This document shows, piece by piece, positions 28,239 through 37,196 of a stretch of DNA of 64,000 bases. Position numbers and translations under genes: made by a program. The notes below the pieces were generated by a model, which was not told the DNA's origin, did not search any database, and saw only the letters and a program-made list of their open reading frames with translations. Positions within the stretch are counted from its first letter, which is position 1. Every line of letters begins with the position of its first letter. The DNA is from Chitinophaga pollutisoli (lineage in GTDB: Bacteria; Bacteroidota; Bacteroidia; Chitinophagales; Chitinophagaceae): the NCBI RefSeq assembly GCF_038396755.1, contig NZ_CP149822.1:5920001-5984000 (forward strand), given 5' to 3'.

Positions 28239-28982
28239 TTATTGTGCCTGCAGCTCGGCGGTGAGGGCCTGTTCCTTTTCCCACTTCCCGATGAGCCGCG
28301 CTTTGGCGATCGTAAAACAGTAATCCTTCGCTTCGGCAAAGGAAATCCCGTAGCGGCGTTCCATATCGGCGATATCGTCCGGGAACCGGGCCAGCAGCTG
28401 GTCGTAATAATGATCCAAAACCGCGTCGGCCGGTACTTCGAAGGCGATCCTCACCTGGAACCTCCGCATCAGCGCGGCGTCGATGATCTCGGGGTGGTTG
28501 GTGGCGCAGATGAGCAGTGATTTTTCGGGGTAATAGTCGATCAGCTGGAGCAGCGTATTCACCAGCCTGCGCATCTCCCCTACGTCCTGCGCGTCGTTCC
28601 CCCGCGCTTTGGCGATCTGGTCGAACTCGTCCAGGAAAAGAACGGCGTTTTCCCGCGCGGCTTTGTCGAACACCTGCTTCAGGTGCTGCGATGTTTCCCC
28701 GATGCGGGCGCTCACGATATTGCTGAGATTCAGGATGTAGATGTTCTTATGCATGGCATGGGCCAGCGCTTTGGCCGTCATCGTTTTGCCGCAACCGGAA
28801 GCGCCATGCAGCAAAAGCTTATTGTTGACGGGTAAGCCGTATTTGTGAAGCTCGGCGATGAAATGGTGCTCCCGGATGAGCTGTCGGCACATCCGCCTGC
28901 TGTTGTCGTCGAGGAAAACACTGTCCAGCTGCACCTGTTCCCTGTCATGAATGATCAGATCCAAAATATTCATAGCCTGCAA
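28239..28982 (-). CDS. AAA+ ATPase (single domain)
   Basis: The 247-residue protein is one AAA+ module. Walker A is LHGASGCGKTMTAKAL, Walker B is AVLFLDEFDQIAKA, sensor 1 is LLICATNHPE and the Arg-finger-like region is DAALMRRFQVR. The short N-terminal arm (about 50 residues) is helical and has no known adaptor domain. This small SpoVK/FtsH-like ATPase type often works with a neighbouring substrate gene, but no partner is next to it here. A second Met at residue 4 is an equally good start. Confidence 0.85.
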   Translation of the reverse strand: MQAMNILDLIIHDREQVQLDSVFLDDNSRRMCRQLIREHHFIAELHKYGLPVNNKLLLHGASGCGKTMTAKALAHAMHKNIYILNLSNIVSARIGETSQHLKQVFDKAARENAVLFLDEFDQIAKARGNDAQDVGEMRRLVNTLLQLIDYYPEKSLLICATNHPEIIDAALMRRFQVRIAFEVPADAVLDHYYDQLLARFPDDIADMERRYGISFAEAKDYCFTIAKARLIGKWEKEQALTAELQAQ

Positions 28983-29013
28983 AGTTCGTAAAATATTGTA
29001 AGCGGACCTCTCC

Positions 29014-29543
29014 TCAGCCTTGTACCGGTTTTTTGACGATCCTATACTTAAAATTCAGCCGCGGCGCTTCGCCCACATAAGCCACGCTTTCTTCAGCGAT
29101 CTTTTCAGCGCCAAGGCGCGTAATGGCGATCTGGGAACGGATATTAGCCGCACCGATATGGAAATATACCTTGTCCACGTATTGGAACAGGTAGTCGAGC
29201 ATCATCTTTTTAACGGCCTGATTGATGCCTTTTCCCCAGAAATCCCTGGTATAGAAAGTGTATCCCACGAATACGGAGTTATCTTGTTCGTCGGGCTCGT
29301 AGATCCGCGTGCTGCCGATCATCCGGCCCGTTTCTTTCCAGATGATGGCAAAAGCGCCCCCGCTTTCCATGGCGCCTTCAAAAATTTCCGGAACACAGGC
29401 TCCTGCCAGCGGTCTTTGTTGGGATGCTGCTCCCAGATTTTCGGGTCGGAAGCTATGGCGTACAATGCCGGGTAATCGGACTCCTGCAGCGGCCGGAGCT
29501 GCACGGTTTCGTTTTCGAGAACGGGCTGGGTATTGAATGCCAT
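29014..29543 (-). pseudogene. GNAT N-acetyltransferase (RimJ/RimL type), single-base frameshift
   Basis: From ATG 29543 (MAFNTQPVLENETVQLRPL) the frame runs to VFRKF, then breaks at five T on the coding strand (29380-29384). Six would give FEGAMESGGAFAIIWKETG and the rest of the enzyme, 176 residues, a normal length for the family. The acetyl-CoA binding region is GYTFYTRDFWGKGINQAV. RimJ/RimL-type enzymes acetylate N-termini or small amines. The frame break is at a homopolymer, so a read error is likely. Confidence 0.75.
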
Positions 29544-29643
29544 CGGTGGAAGTTTAATGGAAATACGGGGAATTCCACCGCAAATGTACTTAGCTTTTGC
29601 ATGCTCCAAATAGTCCAGTTTTGAAAAAAGCACCGGGCCAATG

Positions 29644-30234
29644 CTATTTTGCGGGCAGCAGCTCTTTCCGCACGGGGAGGTATTCCAGTACCATTTTCCC
29701 GTTTTTGTAAGCCGTGTGGTTTTCCAGTTGCAGCGGCGTGGTTTCCTTGAAAATGGGGAGCCCCTGCCCGATGGCCACGGGATTCAGGAAAATGTAATAA
29801 GCGTCAACCAGTCCGAGGCTGATCAACGCGCTGGCGAAAGTGGCGCCGCCATAGGCGATCATGTCTTTGCCGGGTTGCTGTTTCAGGGATTGGACCACCG
29901 TGCCCAGGTCCCCGTTCTCCACCCGGAGGTTCCGGCCGGGCATGGTATCCAGGGTCTTGCTGAAAACGATCTTCTGCATATTTACCATCCGCTGCGCCAG
30001 GGGCTGCTCGCCGCTGCCGGGCTGGTTATCAACCACGCTCTCCCAATATTTGACGAAGCCCGGGGTCATTTTGCGCCCCATGAGGATGGTATCGCAGCTG
30101 TCGGCCAGCGCGATGACCTTTTCCATACCGGCCGGGTCGATGTCGCCCGAGAGCCACATCCAGTCGAGCTGCCCTTCCGGTCCTGCTACAAAACCATCCA
30201 GCGTGAGCTGTACCTGCAAGATTAATTTCCGCAT
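29644..30234 (-). CDS. Dihydrofolate reductase-family (RibD C-terminal-like) protein
   Basis: The 196-residue protein starts MRKLILQVQLTLDGFVAGP, the usual opening of YwjB/YyaP-type DHFR-fold proteins, and has TILMGRKM with the NADPH-binding Gly-Arg-Lys and MIAYGGATFASALISLGLVD near the C-terminus. These stand-alone RibD-C domain proteins are widespread reductases with unknown substrate; they are not the folate-pathway FolA. It overlaps no neighbour and appears monocistronic. Confidence 0.85.
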   Translation of the reverse strand: MRKLILQVQLTLDGFVAGPEGQLDWMWLSGDIDPAGMEKVIALADSCDTILMGRKMTPGFVKYWESVVDNQPGSGEQPLAQRMVNMQKIVFSKTLDTMPGRNLRVENGDLGTVVQSLKQQPGKDMIAYGGATFASALISLGLVDAYYIFLNPVAIGQGLPIFKETTPLQLENHTAYKNGKMVLEYLPVRKELLPAK

Positions 30235-30341
30235 AACAACAATTTTAAAGGTGATGTTATAAAGGTAAAACGCGCAGCTGGCAGGGATCAGGGTGAATTA
30301 CGACAATAAGCAGGCGAATTGCGCCCCGCGCATGCGGGCAC

Positions 30342-30368
30342 AAAAAAACACCTGCGTGGCAGGTGTTT
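30342..30368 (-). terminator. Rho-independent terminator after the cold-shock gene
   Basis: On the minus strand, ACACCTGC pairs with GCAGGTGT around a three-base loop and is followed by seven T. It is 27 bases past the stop of the cold-shock gene. Confidence 0.8.
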
Positions 30369-30394
30369 GGGTAATTTTTAACGATATCTATCTG

Positions 30395-30835
30395 TTAATC
30401 AATCAGTTTTACATTCGCAGCGTTGTAACCGCGAGGAGATCTTTCCTTCGTGAAGGATACCCTGTCTTTTTCCTTTACCTGCTGCGACAGCTGGTTGTTA
30501 TGGAAGAAGATACTATCTTTCGAATTGTCTTCCGTGATAAACCCGAAGCCCTTGGTGGAATTGAAGAAAGAAACGAACCCGGTGCGGGTGCTGTCTTCCG
30601 GCGGCCTGGACCGCACTTTGGCCATGGCAGCCAATTCGTGTAACGGAACGCTTTCGGTGCCTCCCTTAGGCGCAAAAGGAGTAAGGTTGCCGTTTTCGTC
30701 TACGTAAGCCAGCATATCTTCCAGGCTTTTGCCCTTGTCATTGTTGGTCTTACGGAATCTCATTTTTTCCGCCTTGTCTAATTTTGCTTTTGCTTTTTTG
30801 TTGTTCTTTTCCTTTTTTGAAAAAGTTTCACCCAT
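30395..30835 (-). CDS. Cold-shock-domain protein with Lys-rich N-terminal extension
   Basis: Residues about 84-146 form a cold-shock domain: TGFVSFFNSTKGFGFITED holds RNP1 and DSIFFHNNQL replaces the usual RNP2 VFVH. The first 45 residues are extremely basic (KKEKNNKKAKAKLDKAEK), and a linker of about 35 residues follows. The protein is about twice the length of classical CspA (70 residues). It probably binds single-stranded RNA, with the tail adding non-specific affinity. It is monocistronic, with its own terminator. Confidence 0.9.
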   Translation of the reverse strand: MGETFSKKEKNNKKAKAKLDKAEKMRFRKTNNDKGKSLEDMLAYVDENGNLTPFAPKGGTESVPLHELAAMAKVRSRPPEDSTRTGFVSFFNSTKGFGFITEDNSKDSIFFHNNQLSQQVKEKDRVSFTKERSPRGYNAANVKLID

Positions 30836-31473
30836 GTTTTGTGGTTTTAGTGACGCCGCATTATTGCGATAAATATCTTATTTGGACGAGATTCCCATAT
30901 GCAGCGCGGGCTGCAGGCCGGAAATCTCCGGAGTATCGGACGATTATTAGTTTGATGTCACGTTTCGATATTACGCAGGCCCCTCGAATTGCCGTATAAA
31001 GCATACTGGTAGTCGGCTGCTGGAAAAGCGAAGACTGAGGAAGAAGAGGAGTTATCCGGGACTTATTCAGAAGTAGCTGAGGCAGTAGCCTGTGCAATGA
31101 TGCAAATATACGATTTTTTATCGGGATAACCCGGATATGCGGTAAACAACCGCAGGTTGCGGGGAAAATAGGTGTAAAAGATGAAGGGACTAGCCGCATC
31201 AGAAGCACCAGTCTCTTCATTTATGGTATTCGTTTTACTACTCGTTTCGACGTTTCCGGAATCCAAAATCATATTGCATCCAAAATCCAAATATTGCCCC
31301 GGCGATCAACCATTGTTTAACGCCGCCGTCATCAAAACGTTGCCTGAATATCACTGCAGTTATGGAAAAAATGTACCGGCGAATAAGGATATGGAATTTA
31401 GCCGGGTTTGCCTTCATCTTTCATTTCAAAGGCTGTTTATGGGAATATATGACATAAATTACGCAGTTTTAAT
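30836..31473. other. AT-rich gene-free region
   Basis: No recognised gene. On the minus strand a frame from 31290 reads IFYTYFPRNLRLFTAYPGYP, then DKKSYICIIAQATASATSE, and continues past a single TAA to a stop at 30958; this may be a relic. The part next to 30835 should hold the promoter of the cold-shock gene. A plus-strand frame at 31181-31627 overlaps the next gene and looks spurious. Confidence 0.4.
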
Positions 31474-32226
31474 TTACCATAGCGGCTGCATCTGCACATC
31501 CACCGCTTCGTCTTCCTCCTGCATCTTCTCCAGGCCGCGTGTAGCCGGCCGCTGCGCCCGCACGATCACTTCCATCTCGAAATCCACTTTTTTGGTCGGG
31601 AACGCGTACTTGCGGACGCCTTCGTGATCGAAGTCCCCCCGAATGTCGGTGAAACTGTTGATGACGGTGCCCACGGGCTTGTCTTCCACATCCACCAGGT
31701 AACGTCCTACGATCCCAGCCACCTGTGTCACAATGTCCACCGCAGCGCCCGCCGGGCTGGATGCGGAAGCCATCCCCACCACGGTGCCCATCAGCGTCTT
31801 GTATTCCTCGTCGTTTTTCAGGCTGGTCAGGATTTTTCCGGTATCCCGCAGCCCTTTTTTACTTTTTATGACTGCGCACATCGTGTGGATCTGTTTGGGG
31901 GGCTGTTTGTCCGTTTCGTTCTGCTGCCAGTAAAATATGGTCTTGTTAATAGGCAAATGCTCTTCATCGCCGATCCGCGGGAAGCCTTGCAGGTCGATCC
32001 CTCCTACCAGCTGGTTCCCGATGTCGCTGACCACGATCATGAGGCAATAGAGTTTCGAAAAGCCAGGAAAAGGAAAGAACGGCTCCGTGTTGTTGTCTTT
32101 CACAAAAGGTGGTAATAACCGCAGCTCAATGCCGGTGAGCTTATCGGAAGTGGGAATCTTCCGCGCGAGCAGGCCGGATGGCGTAAATACCGCGCTGGTG
32201 GCGGGATCGAGGAAGTCGATACTCAT
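31474..32226 (-). CDS. Conserved-looking protein of unknown function
   Basis: The 250-residue product has no signal peptide or membrane helix. It looks strand-rich at about 20-120 (IELRLLPPFVK, KLYCLMIVVSDIGNQLVGG, KTIFYWQQNE), then has a helix-forming stretch (LMGTVVGMASASSPAGAAVD, IVTQVAGIVGRYL), then further strands and an acidic tail (EKMQEEDEAVDVQ). Codon use and composition fit a real gene. I do not recognise the family. It is flanked by AT-rich spacers and is probably transcribed alone. Confidence 0.65.
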   Translation of the reverse strand: MSIDFLDPATSAVFTPSGLLARKIPTSDKLTGIELRLLPPFVKDNNTEPFFPFPGFSKLYCLMIVVSDIGNQLVGGIDLQGFPRIGDEEHLPINKTIFYWQQNETDKQPPKQIHTMCAVIKSKKGLRDTGKILTSLKNDEEYKTLMGTVVGMASASSPAGAAVDIVTQVAGIVGRYLVDVEDKPVGTVINSFTDIRGDFDHEGVRKYAFPTKKVDFEMEVIVRAQRPATRGLEKMQEEDEAVDVQMQPLW

Positions 32227-32401
32227 ATTATGCTTTTTTATGGGGTTTTAATAAATCATTGAAATGGAAATCCGGGGTCATCTGGTCCAAACCTTTGCTA
32301 CTTATGGGGATCAATACCATCAATTTAGAAATTATCAGGGAAAATTCCAAGAATGATCTTCGTACTTGAAATTGAAATCCGTTCTGCTTACCTTTGTCCT
32401 G

Positions 32402-32800
32402 GTGAAAAAGTGCCTGGCTGTCATATTACTGATTGCTTACATCACTTCCGGTGCGGAATTACGGGAGCTGATGAAGCTCCCCGTGCTGATTCAGCATTAC
32501 CAGGAACACCGACAGCTCGATGGACGCATCACCTTCACCCAATTCATCATCGACCACTACAACAATATACCCCATACCGACAACGACGAAGATCGCGACA
32601 ACCAGCTGCCTTTCAAAAAGGTGGATTCCAGCATATTCAGCTCCCCGGTTGTTCCTGCGACTTTCGCCGCGGAACTTCGCAAGCCGGTCATTCCCCTGGC
32701 TGTGGATGAGCCGTATCCCAAAAACGATAACTTGATCCCCTCCGCCAACATCAGCATTATCTGGCATCCTCCCCGTTCCGGAATGAATACGCTCGTGTAG
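32402..32800 (+). CDS. Small membrane-anchored protein preceding the second efflux operon
   Basis: I chose the GTG at 32402, which gives a basic start and a hydrophobic segment (VKKCLAVILLIAYITSGAEL); a TTG at 32366 is possible. The mature part has ELMKLPVLIQHYQEHR, QFIIDHYNNIPHTDNDEDRD and a Pro-rich C-terminus. Proteins of this size and pattern occur immediately before czcA genes in Bacteroidota, in the same place DUF6660 takes in the other cluster. Function unknown. It ends 67 bases before the CzcA-TolC gene. Confidence 0.7.
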   Translation: MKKCLAVILLIAYITSGAELRELMKLPVLIQHYQEHRQLDGRITFTQFIIDHYNNIPHTDNDEDRDNQLPFKKVDSSIFSSPVVPATFAAELRKPVIPLAVDEPYPKNDNLIPSANISIIWHPPRSGMNTLV

Positions 32801-32867
32801 GACAAGCCCGCCATTTCCGGCAGGCTGTTCTGTTACCCATTTCCGGATTTTATTCAATCAGTAATTC

Positions 32868-35800
32868 ATGTTAAACCGAATTATAGGGTTTTCCGTCAGG
32901 AATAAACTCGTCATTGCGTTATGTACCCTCGCACTGGTCGTTTACGGCATTTTCGAATTGTTCAAACTGCCAATTGACGCCGTGCCGGACATTACCAATA
33001 ACCAGGTGCAGATCATCACCGTGGCACCTTCGTACGGTGCAACGGATATCGAGCGCCTCGTCACTTTCCCCGTGGAGCAATCCAGCAGTAATATTGCCGG
33101 CATCACCGAAATCCGCAGCTACAGCCGGTTTGGGCTGTCGCTCGTAACGCTGGTGTTTGATGATGACGTTGATATTTACTGGGCGCGGCAGCAGGTGTCT
33201 GAACGACTGGCCGTGATCCAGGAATCCATCCCCGATGGCATCGGCAAGCCCGCGATGGGGCCCATTTCCACCGGGTTGGGGGAAATCTACCAATATGTGG
33301 TGAAGCCGAAGAAAGGTTTTGAAGGAAGATACGATATCACCGAACTGCGTACCATTCAGGACTGGATCGTGCGCCGGCAGTTACTGGGTGTGAAGGGCGT
33401 GGCGGAAGTGAGCAGTTTCGGCGGCAAGCTGAAGCAATACCAGGTGGCTATCGATCCCGCCAAACTGCAGGCGCAGGGCGTCACCATCGCCGATGTGTTC
33501 CGCGCGCTGGAAACCAACAACGAAAACACCGGCGGCGCCTATATTGAAAAACAAGCGGCCGTTTTGTATATCCGCAGCGAAGGGCTGATCGGCAGTAAGG
33601 AAGATATCGGTCATATCGTTATCAAAAATAGCAGCGGCGGCTCTCCCCTGTTGATCCGCGATGTGGCGGAAGTGACCATCGGGGCGGCCACGCGCTACGG
33701 GGCGCTGACGTATAACAACGAAGGAGAAGTGGCCGGTGCGATCGTGATGATGCTGAAAGGCGCCAACAGCAACGTGGTCATAGAAAACATCAAACAAAAG
33801 ATCGCGGAAATACGGAAAACGTTGCCGGAAGGGATCGATATCGAGCCTTTCCTGGACCGGACCGACATGGTCAGCAACGCCATTCACACCGTGGAGGTGA
33901 ACCTGATGGAAGGCGCGCTGATCGTGGTGTTCGTGCTCGTTATATTTCTGGGGAACCTGCGCGCGGGATTGCTGGTGGCTTCTGTCATCCCGCTGTCCAT
34001 GCTCTTCGCCATTATTATGATGAACCTTTTCGGCGTGAGCGGCAACCTCATGAGCCTTGGCGCCCTCGACTTCGGCCTGATCGTGGACGGCGCCGTGATA
34101 ATTGTGGAAGCGGTAATGCACCAACTGAGCCACAACAGGAAATTCGCCGGGCTGGCCATACTGAGTCGCCCGGATATGGACCTGGAAGTGAAGGGAGCCT
34201 CGTCCAAAATGATGAACAGCGCCGTGTTCGGGCAGATTATTATCCTCATTGTATATCTCCCGATCTTCAGCCTGGAAGGGATCGAAGGGAAGATGTTCAA
34301 ACCTATGGCGCAAACGGTAGCGTTCGCGCTGCTGGGAGCTTTCATCCTTTCACTCACCTACATCCCCATGATGAGCAGCCTGGTGTTGAGCCGGAAGGTT
34401 AAAGTGAAGCCCAACTTGTCGGATCGCGTGATGTCGCGCATCGAAACCGGATACAGCGCCTGGCTTACCAGGGCGCTTGCCATTCCCAAAACCATCGTGG
34501 CGGTAGTGGCGGTATTGTTCGTTGCCGCTGTTTTCGTATTGACGCGCCTGGGTGGCGAGTTCATCCCGTCGATTGAAGAGGGCGATTTCGCCGTGGAAAC
34601 GCGCGTGCTCCCGGGCAGTAACCTTCACACCACCATGGAGAATGTCCAGAAAGTGGCCGGCATCCTCAAGCGGCGGTTCCCGGAAGTGAAGAACATCGTC
34701 ACAAAAATCGGCAGCAGCGAAGTGCCCACGGAGCCGTTGCCAATGGATATGGGAGATATGATCATCAACCTGCGGCCCAAATCCGAGTGGACCTCCGCCC
34801 GTTCGTTCGATGAACTGGCGGAGAAGATGGGGGCCGCGGCGGCGGAAGTGCCAGGTGTTACCACCAGCTTCCAGTTCCCCGTGCAGATGCGCTTCAACGA
34901 ACTGATGACCGGCGCACGGCAGGATGTGGTGTGCAAAATTTTCGGGGAAGATCTCGACACCCTGGGCGTTTACGCCAAAAAGCTGGGGAATATCGTGCGC
35001 TCCGTCCGCGGTACCACGGAACTGTACGTGGAGCAGATCACCGGCACCCAACAGATCGTCATAAAATATAACCGGGCCGCCATTGCGCAATACGGCCTTA
35101 ATATTTCTGACATCAACCGGAATGTGAACGCCGCTTTTGCAGGACAAAGCGCCGGCCTGGTGTTTGAAGGCGAAAAGCGCTTCGAACTGGTGGTAAGGTT
35201 GCAGAAAGATAAGCGCGCCGGTATCAGCGATGTGCAGCAACTGCTCATCCCTACACCCGCCGGTACGCAGATCCCACTGTACCAGGTGGCGGAAGTGGAG
35301 CTGAAAGACAGTCCCAGTCAGATCCAGCGGGAAGATACGCGCCGGCGCATCCTCGTGGGCTTCAACGTCAGCGGCCGCGACGTGGAAAGCATCGTGGGCG
35401 AGTTGCAGCAGAAAGTATCCGCCGCCATGAAGCTGCCCGCTGGCTACTCGGTGAGTTACGGCGGTTCGTTCGAGAACCTGAACGAAGCAAAGGCCCGGCT
35501 GTCGGTGGCGGTGCCGGTATCGTTGATCCTCATTTTCCTGCTATTGTATTTCGCATTCAATTCCATCAAATACGGGTTGCTAATTTACACCGCCATTCCG
35601 TTATCCGCCATCGGCGGCATCTTCCTGCTGGCCTTGCGCGGGATGCCTTTCAGCATCAGCGCCGGAGTTGGATTTATCGCGCTCTTCGGGATCGCGGTGC
35701 TCAACGGGATCGTGCTGGTGGCGGAATTCAACCGCATCAAAACCGCCGGGGAAACCGATTTGCGGAAAATCGTGACCCAGGGCGCGGCGATGCGTCTCCG

Positions 35801-37193
35801 GCCGGTGCTGATGACCGCTTTCGTGGCTTCCTTCGGCTTCCTGCCGATGGCGCTCAGCAATGGCGCCGGCGCTTCGGTGCAACGTCCGCTGGCAACGGTT
35901 GTGATCGGCGGGCTGATGATCGCTACGCTGCTCACGTTGTTTGTGTTGCCCATACTCTACATCGCGTTCGAAAAAGGTATCCGTGTGAAACCTGGCAAAG
36001 TGATGGTGGCGGTCCTGTTGCTTTGCACATCCCTGCCCGCCGTGGCGCAGGAAGGGATCAGCCTCCGCGAAGCCACCGACAGCGCTGTGGCCAACAACCT
36101 GCTGGTACAAAACCGCCGCTTGCGTGCGAAACAAGCTAAAGAATTGACCGGCACGGCCGTCAACCTACCCGGAACTGCTGTGAATGCAGAATACGGCAGG
36201 TTCAACAGTCCGCTCGCCGACGACCGGATTTCCGTGATGCAGCGTTTCAGCCTGCCGGGGGTATATGCGCGGCAGGGCCGGCAGTTGCAGGAAGAATGGA
36301 AAGCGGCGATAATGGATGTTGAGCTGAAAGAAGCCGAGGTGCGGAAAGTAACTACCGGCATCTTTTACGAATGGCTGTTGACGGAAGAAAAGGAAAAACT
36401 GCTGATCCGCATGGATTCCAGTTACAGTGCTTTCCTGCGCGTGGCAACACTCCGCCTGGAAGCTGGCGAAAGCAATCTCCTGGAGAAGGCCAGCGCCGAA
36501 AACCAGCTGATTCAGCTGCGCGTATTGCTGAAGCGGCTGCAGCAGGAGAAGGCGCTGTTGCAACGGCAGTTTATGCTCATGTTGAACATGGCCGAATTCC
36601 GGCCGCCGGTGGCGGAATCGATGCAGATGGAGGCGCCCCTGCCCGACAGTTCCCTGCTTTCCGGCCACCCCGCACTGAAATGGCAACTGCAGCAGGAAAA
36701 GGCCGCCGGTGCGATGGTGCGCGTGGAGCAATCGAAGCTCCTGCCGGAACTGAGCGCGGGATATAACAACCTCAGCATCCGGGATGGCGTGCAGTATGGG
36801 CGGTCGGACCGGTTCCAGTCCTTCCAGCTGGGTGTAGACATTCCCTTGTTCACCGGCGCGCAGAAAGCCCGCATACGTTCCGCCAGAACGGCGCTGGCCA
36901 TGGCGCAGAACGAAACGGCCCAGCGGGCGCAATCGCTGGGGGCCGAATACGCCGCGGCGCGCAGCCAGGTGGAACAATTCAGGAGCATCGTCGCGGATTT
37001 CGAGAAAGGCGCCCTTGGGAATGCACGGGACATCACCCGCACGCTCAACCGGCAACTGGCCGGCGGAGAGATCAACTACCTCGAATGGACGGTCCTCAAC
37101 CAGCAATCCCTCGGCACGCAGCTCGAATACCTCGAAGCCGTCCGCAACCTGAACAACAGCATCATTCAATTGAATTACCTCTTAGCCCGATAA
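32868..37193 (+). CDS. Second CzcA/CusA-family RND transporter fused to a TolC-like domain
   Basis: This protein has the same length (1441 residues) and plan as the pump at 12755-17080. There is an HME-RND part with DFGLIVDGAVIIVEAVMHQL, then an internal signal-like segment starting near Met1046 (MVAVLLLCTSLPAVAQ), then a TolC-family domain to the end. The two pumps are clearly homologous but differ throughout, so they are old paralogues, not a recent duplication. The gene is followed by its adaptor after 3 bases. The metal is not decided by sequence; the adaptor here lacks the His runs of the other system, which suggests a different ion. Confidence 0.92.
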   Translation: MLNRIIGFSVRNKLVIALCTLALVVYGIFELFKLPIDAVPDITNNQVQIITVAPSYGATDIERLVTFPVEQSSSNIAGITEIRSYSRFGLSLVTLVFDDDVDIYWARQQVSERLAVIQESIPDGIGKPAMGPISTGLGEIYQYVVKPKKGFEGRYDITELRTIQDWIVRRQLLGVKGVAEVSSFGGKLKQYQVAIDPAKLQAQGVTIADVFRALETNNENTGGAYIEKQAAVLYIRSEGLIGSKEDIGHIVIKNSSGGSPLLIRDVAEVTIGAATRYGALTYNNEGEVAGAIVMMLKGANSNVVIENIKQKIAEIRKTLPEGIDIEPFLDRTDMVSNAIHTVEVNLMEGALIVVFVLVIFLGNLRAGLLVASVIPLSMLFAIIMMNLFGVSGNLMSLGALDFGLIVDGAVIIVEAVMHQLSHNRKFAGLAILSRPDMDLEVKGASSKMMNSAVFGQIIILIVYLPIFSLEGIEGKMFKPMAQTVAFALLGAFILSLTYIPMMSSLVLSRKVKVKPNLSDRVMSRIETGYSAWLTRALAIPKTIVAVVAVLFVAAVFVLTRLGGEFIPSIEEGDFAVETRVLPGSNLHTTMENVQKVAGILKRRFPEVKNIVTKIGSSEVPTEPLPMDMGDMIINLRPKSEWTSARSFDELAEKMGAAAAEVPGVTTSFQFPVQMRFNELMTGARQDVVCKIFGEDLDTLGVYAKKLGNIVRSVRGTTELYVEQITGTQQIVIKYNRAAIAQYGLNISDINRNVNAAFAGQSAGLVFEGEKRFELVVRLQKDKRAGISDVQQLLIPTPAGTQIPLYQVAEVELKDSPSQIQREDTRRRILVGFNVSGRDVESIVGELQQKVSAAMKLPAGYSVSYGGSFENLNEAKARLSVAVPVSLILIFLLLYFAFNSIKYGLLIYTAIPLSAIGGIFLLALRGMPFSISAGVGFIALFGIAVLNGIVLVAEFNRIKTAGETDLRKIVTQGAAMRLRPVLMTAFVASFGFLPMALSNGAGASVQRPLATVVIGGLMIATLLTLFVLPILYIAFEKGIRVKPGKVMVAVLLLCTSLPAVAQEGISLREATDSAVANNLLVQNRRLRAKQAKELTGTAVNLPGTAVNAEYGRFNSPLADDRISVMQRFSLPGVYARQGRQLQEEWKAAIMDVELKEAEVRKVTTGIFYEWLLTEEKEKLLIRMDSSYSAFLRVATLRLEAGESNLLEKASAENQLIQLRVLLKRLQQEKALLQRQFMLMLNMAEFRPPVAESMQMEAPLPDSSLLSGHPALKWQLQQEKAAGAMVRVEQSKLLPELSAGYNNLSIRDGVQYGRSDRFQSFQLGVDIPLFTGAQKARIRSARTALAMAQNETAQRAQSLGAEYAAARSQVEQFRSIVADFEKGALGNARDITRTLNRQLAGGEINYLEWTVLNQQSLGTQLEYLEAVRNLNNSIIQLNYLLAR

Positions 37194-37196
37194 ATC

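Noticed and set aside
31181..31627. Plus-strand frame of 148 codons
   Set aside because: Its last third is antisense to the better-supported 250-residue gene and its start region is AT-rich spacer.
33381..34313. Minus-strand frame of 310 codons inside the second pump gene
   Set aside because: Antisense artefact with the same His-rich composition as above.
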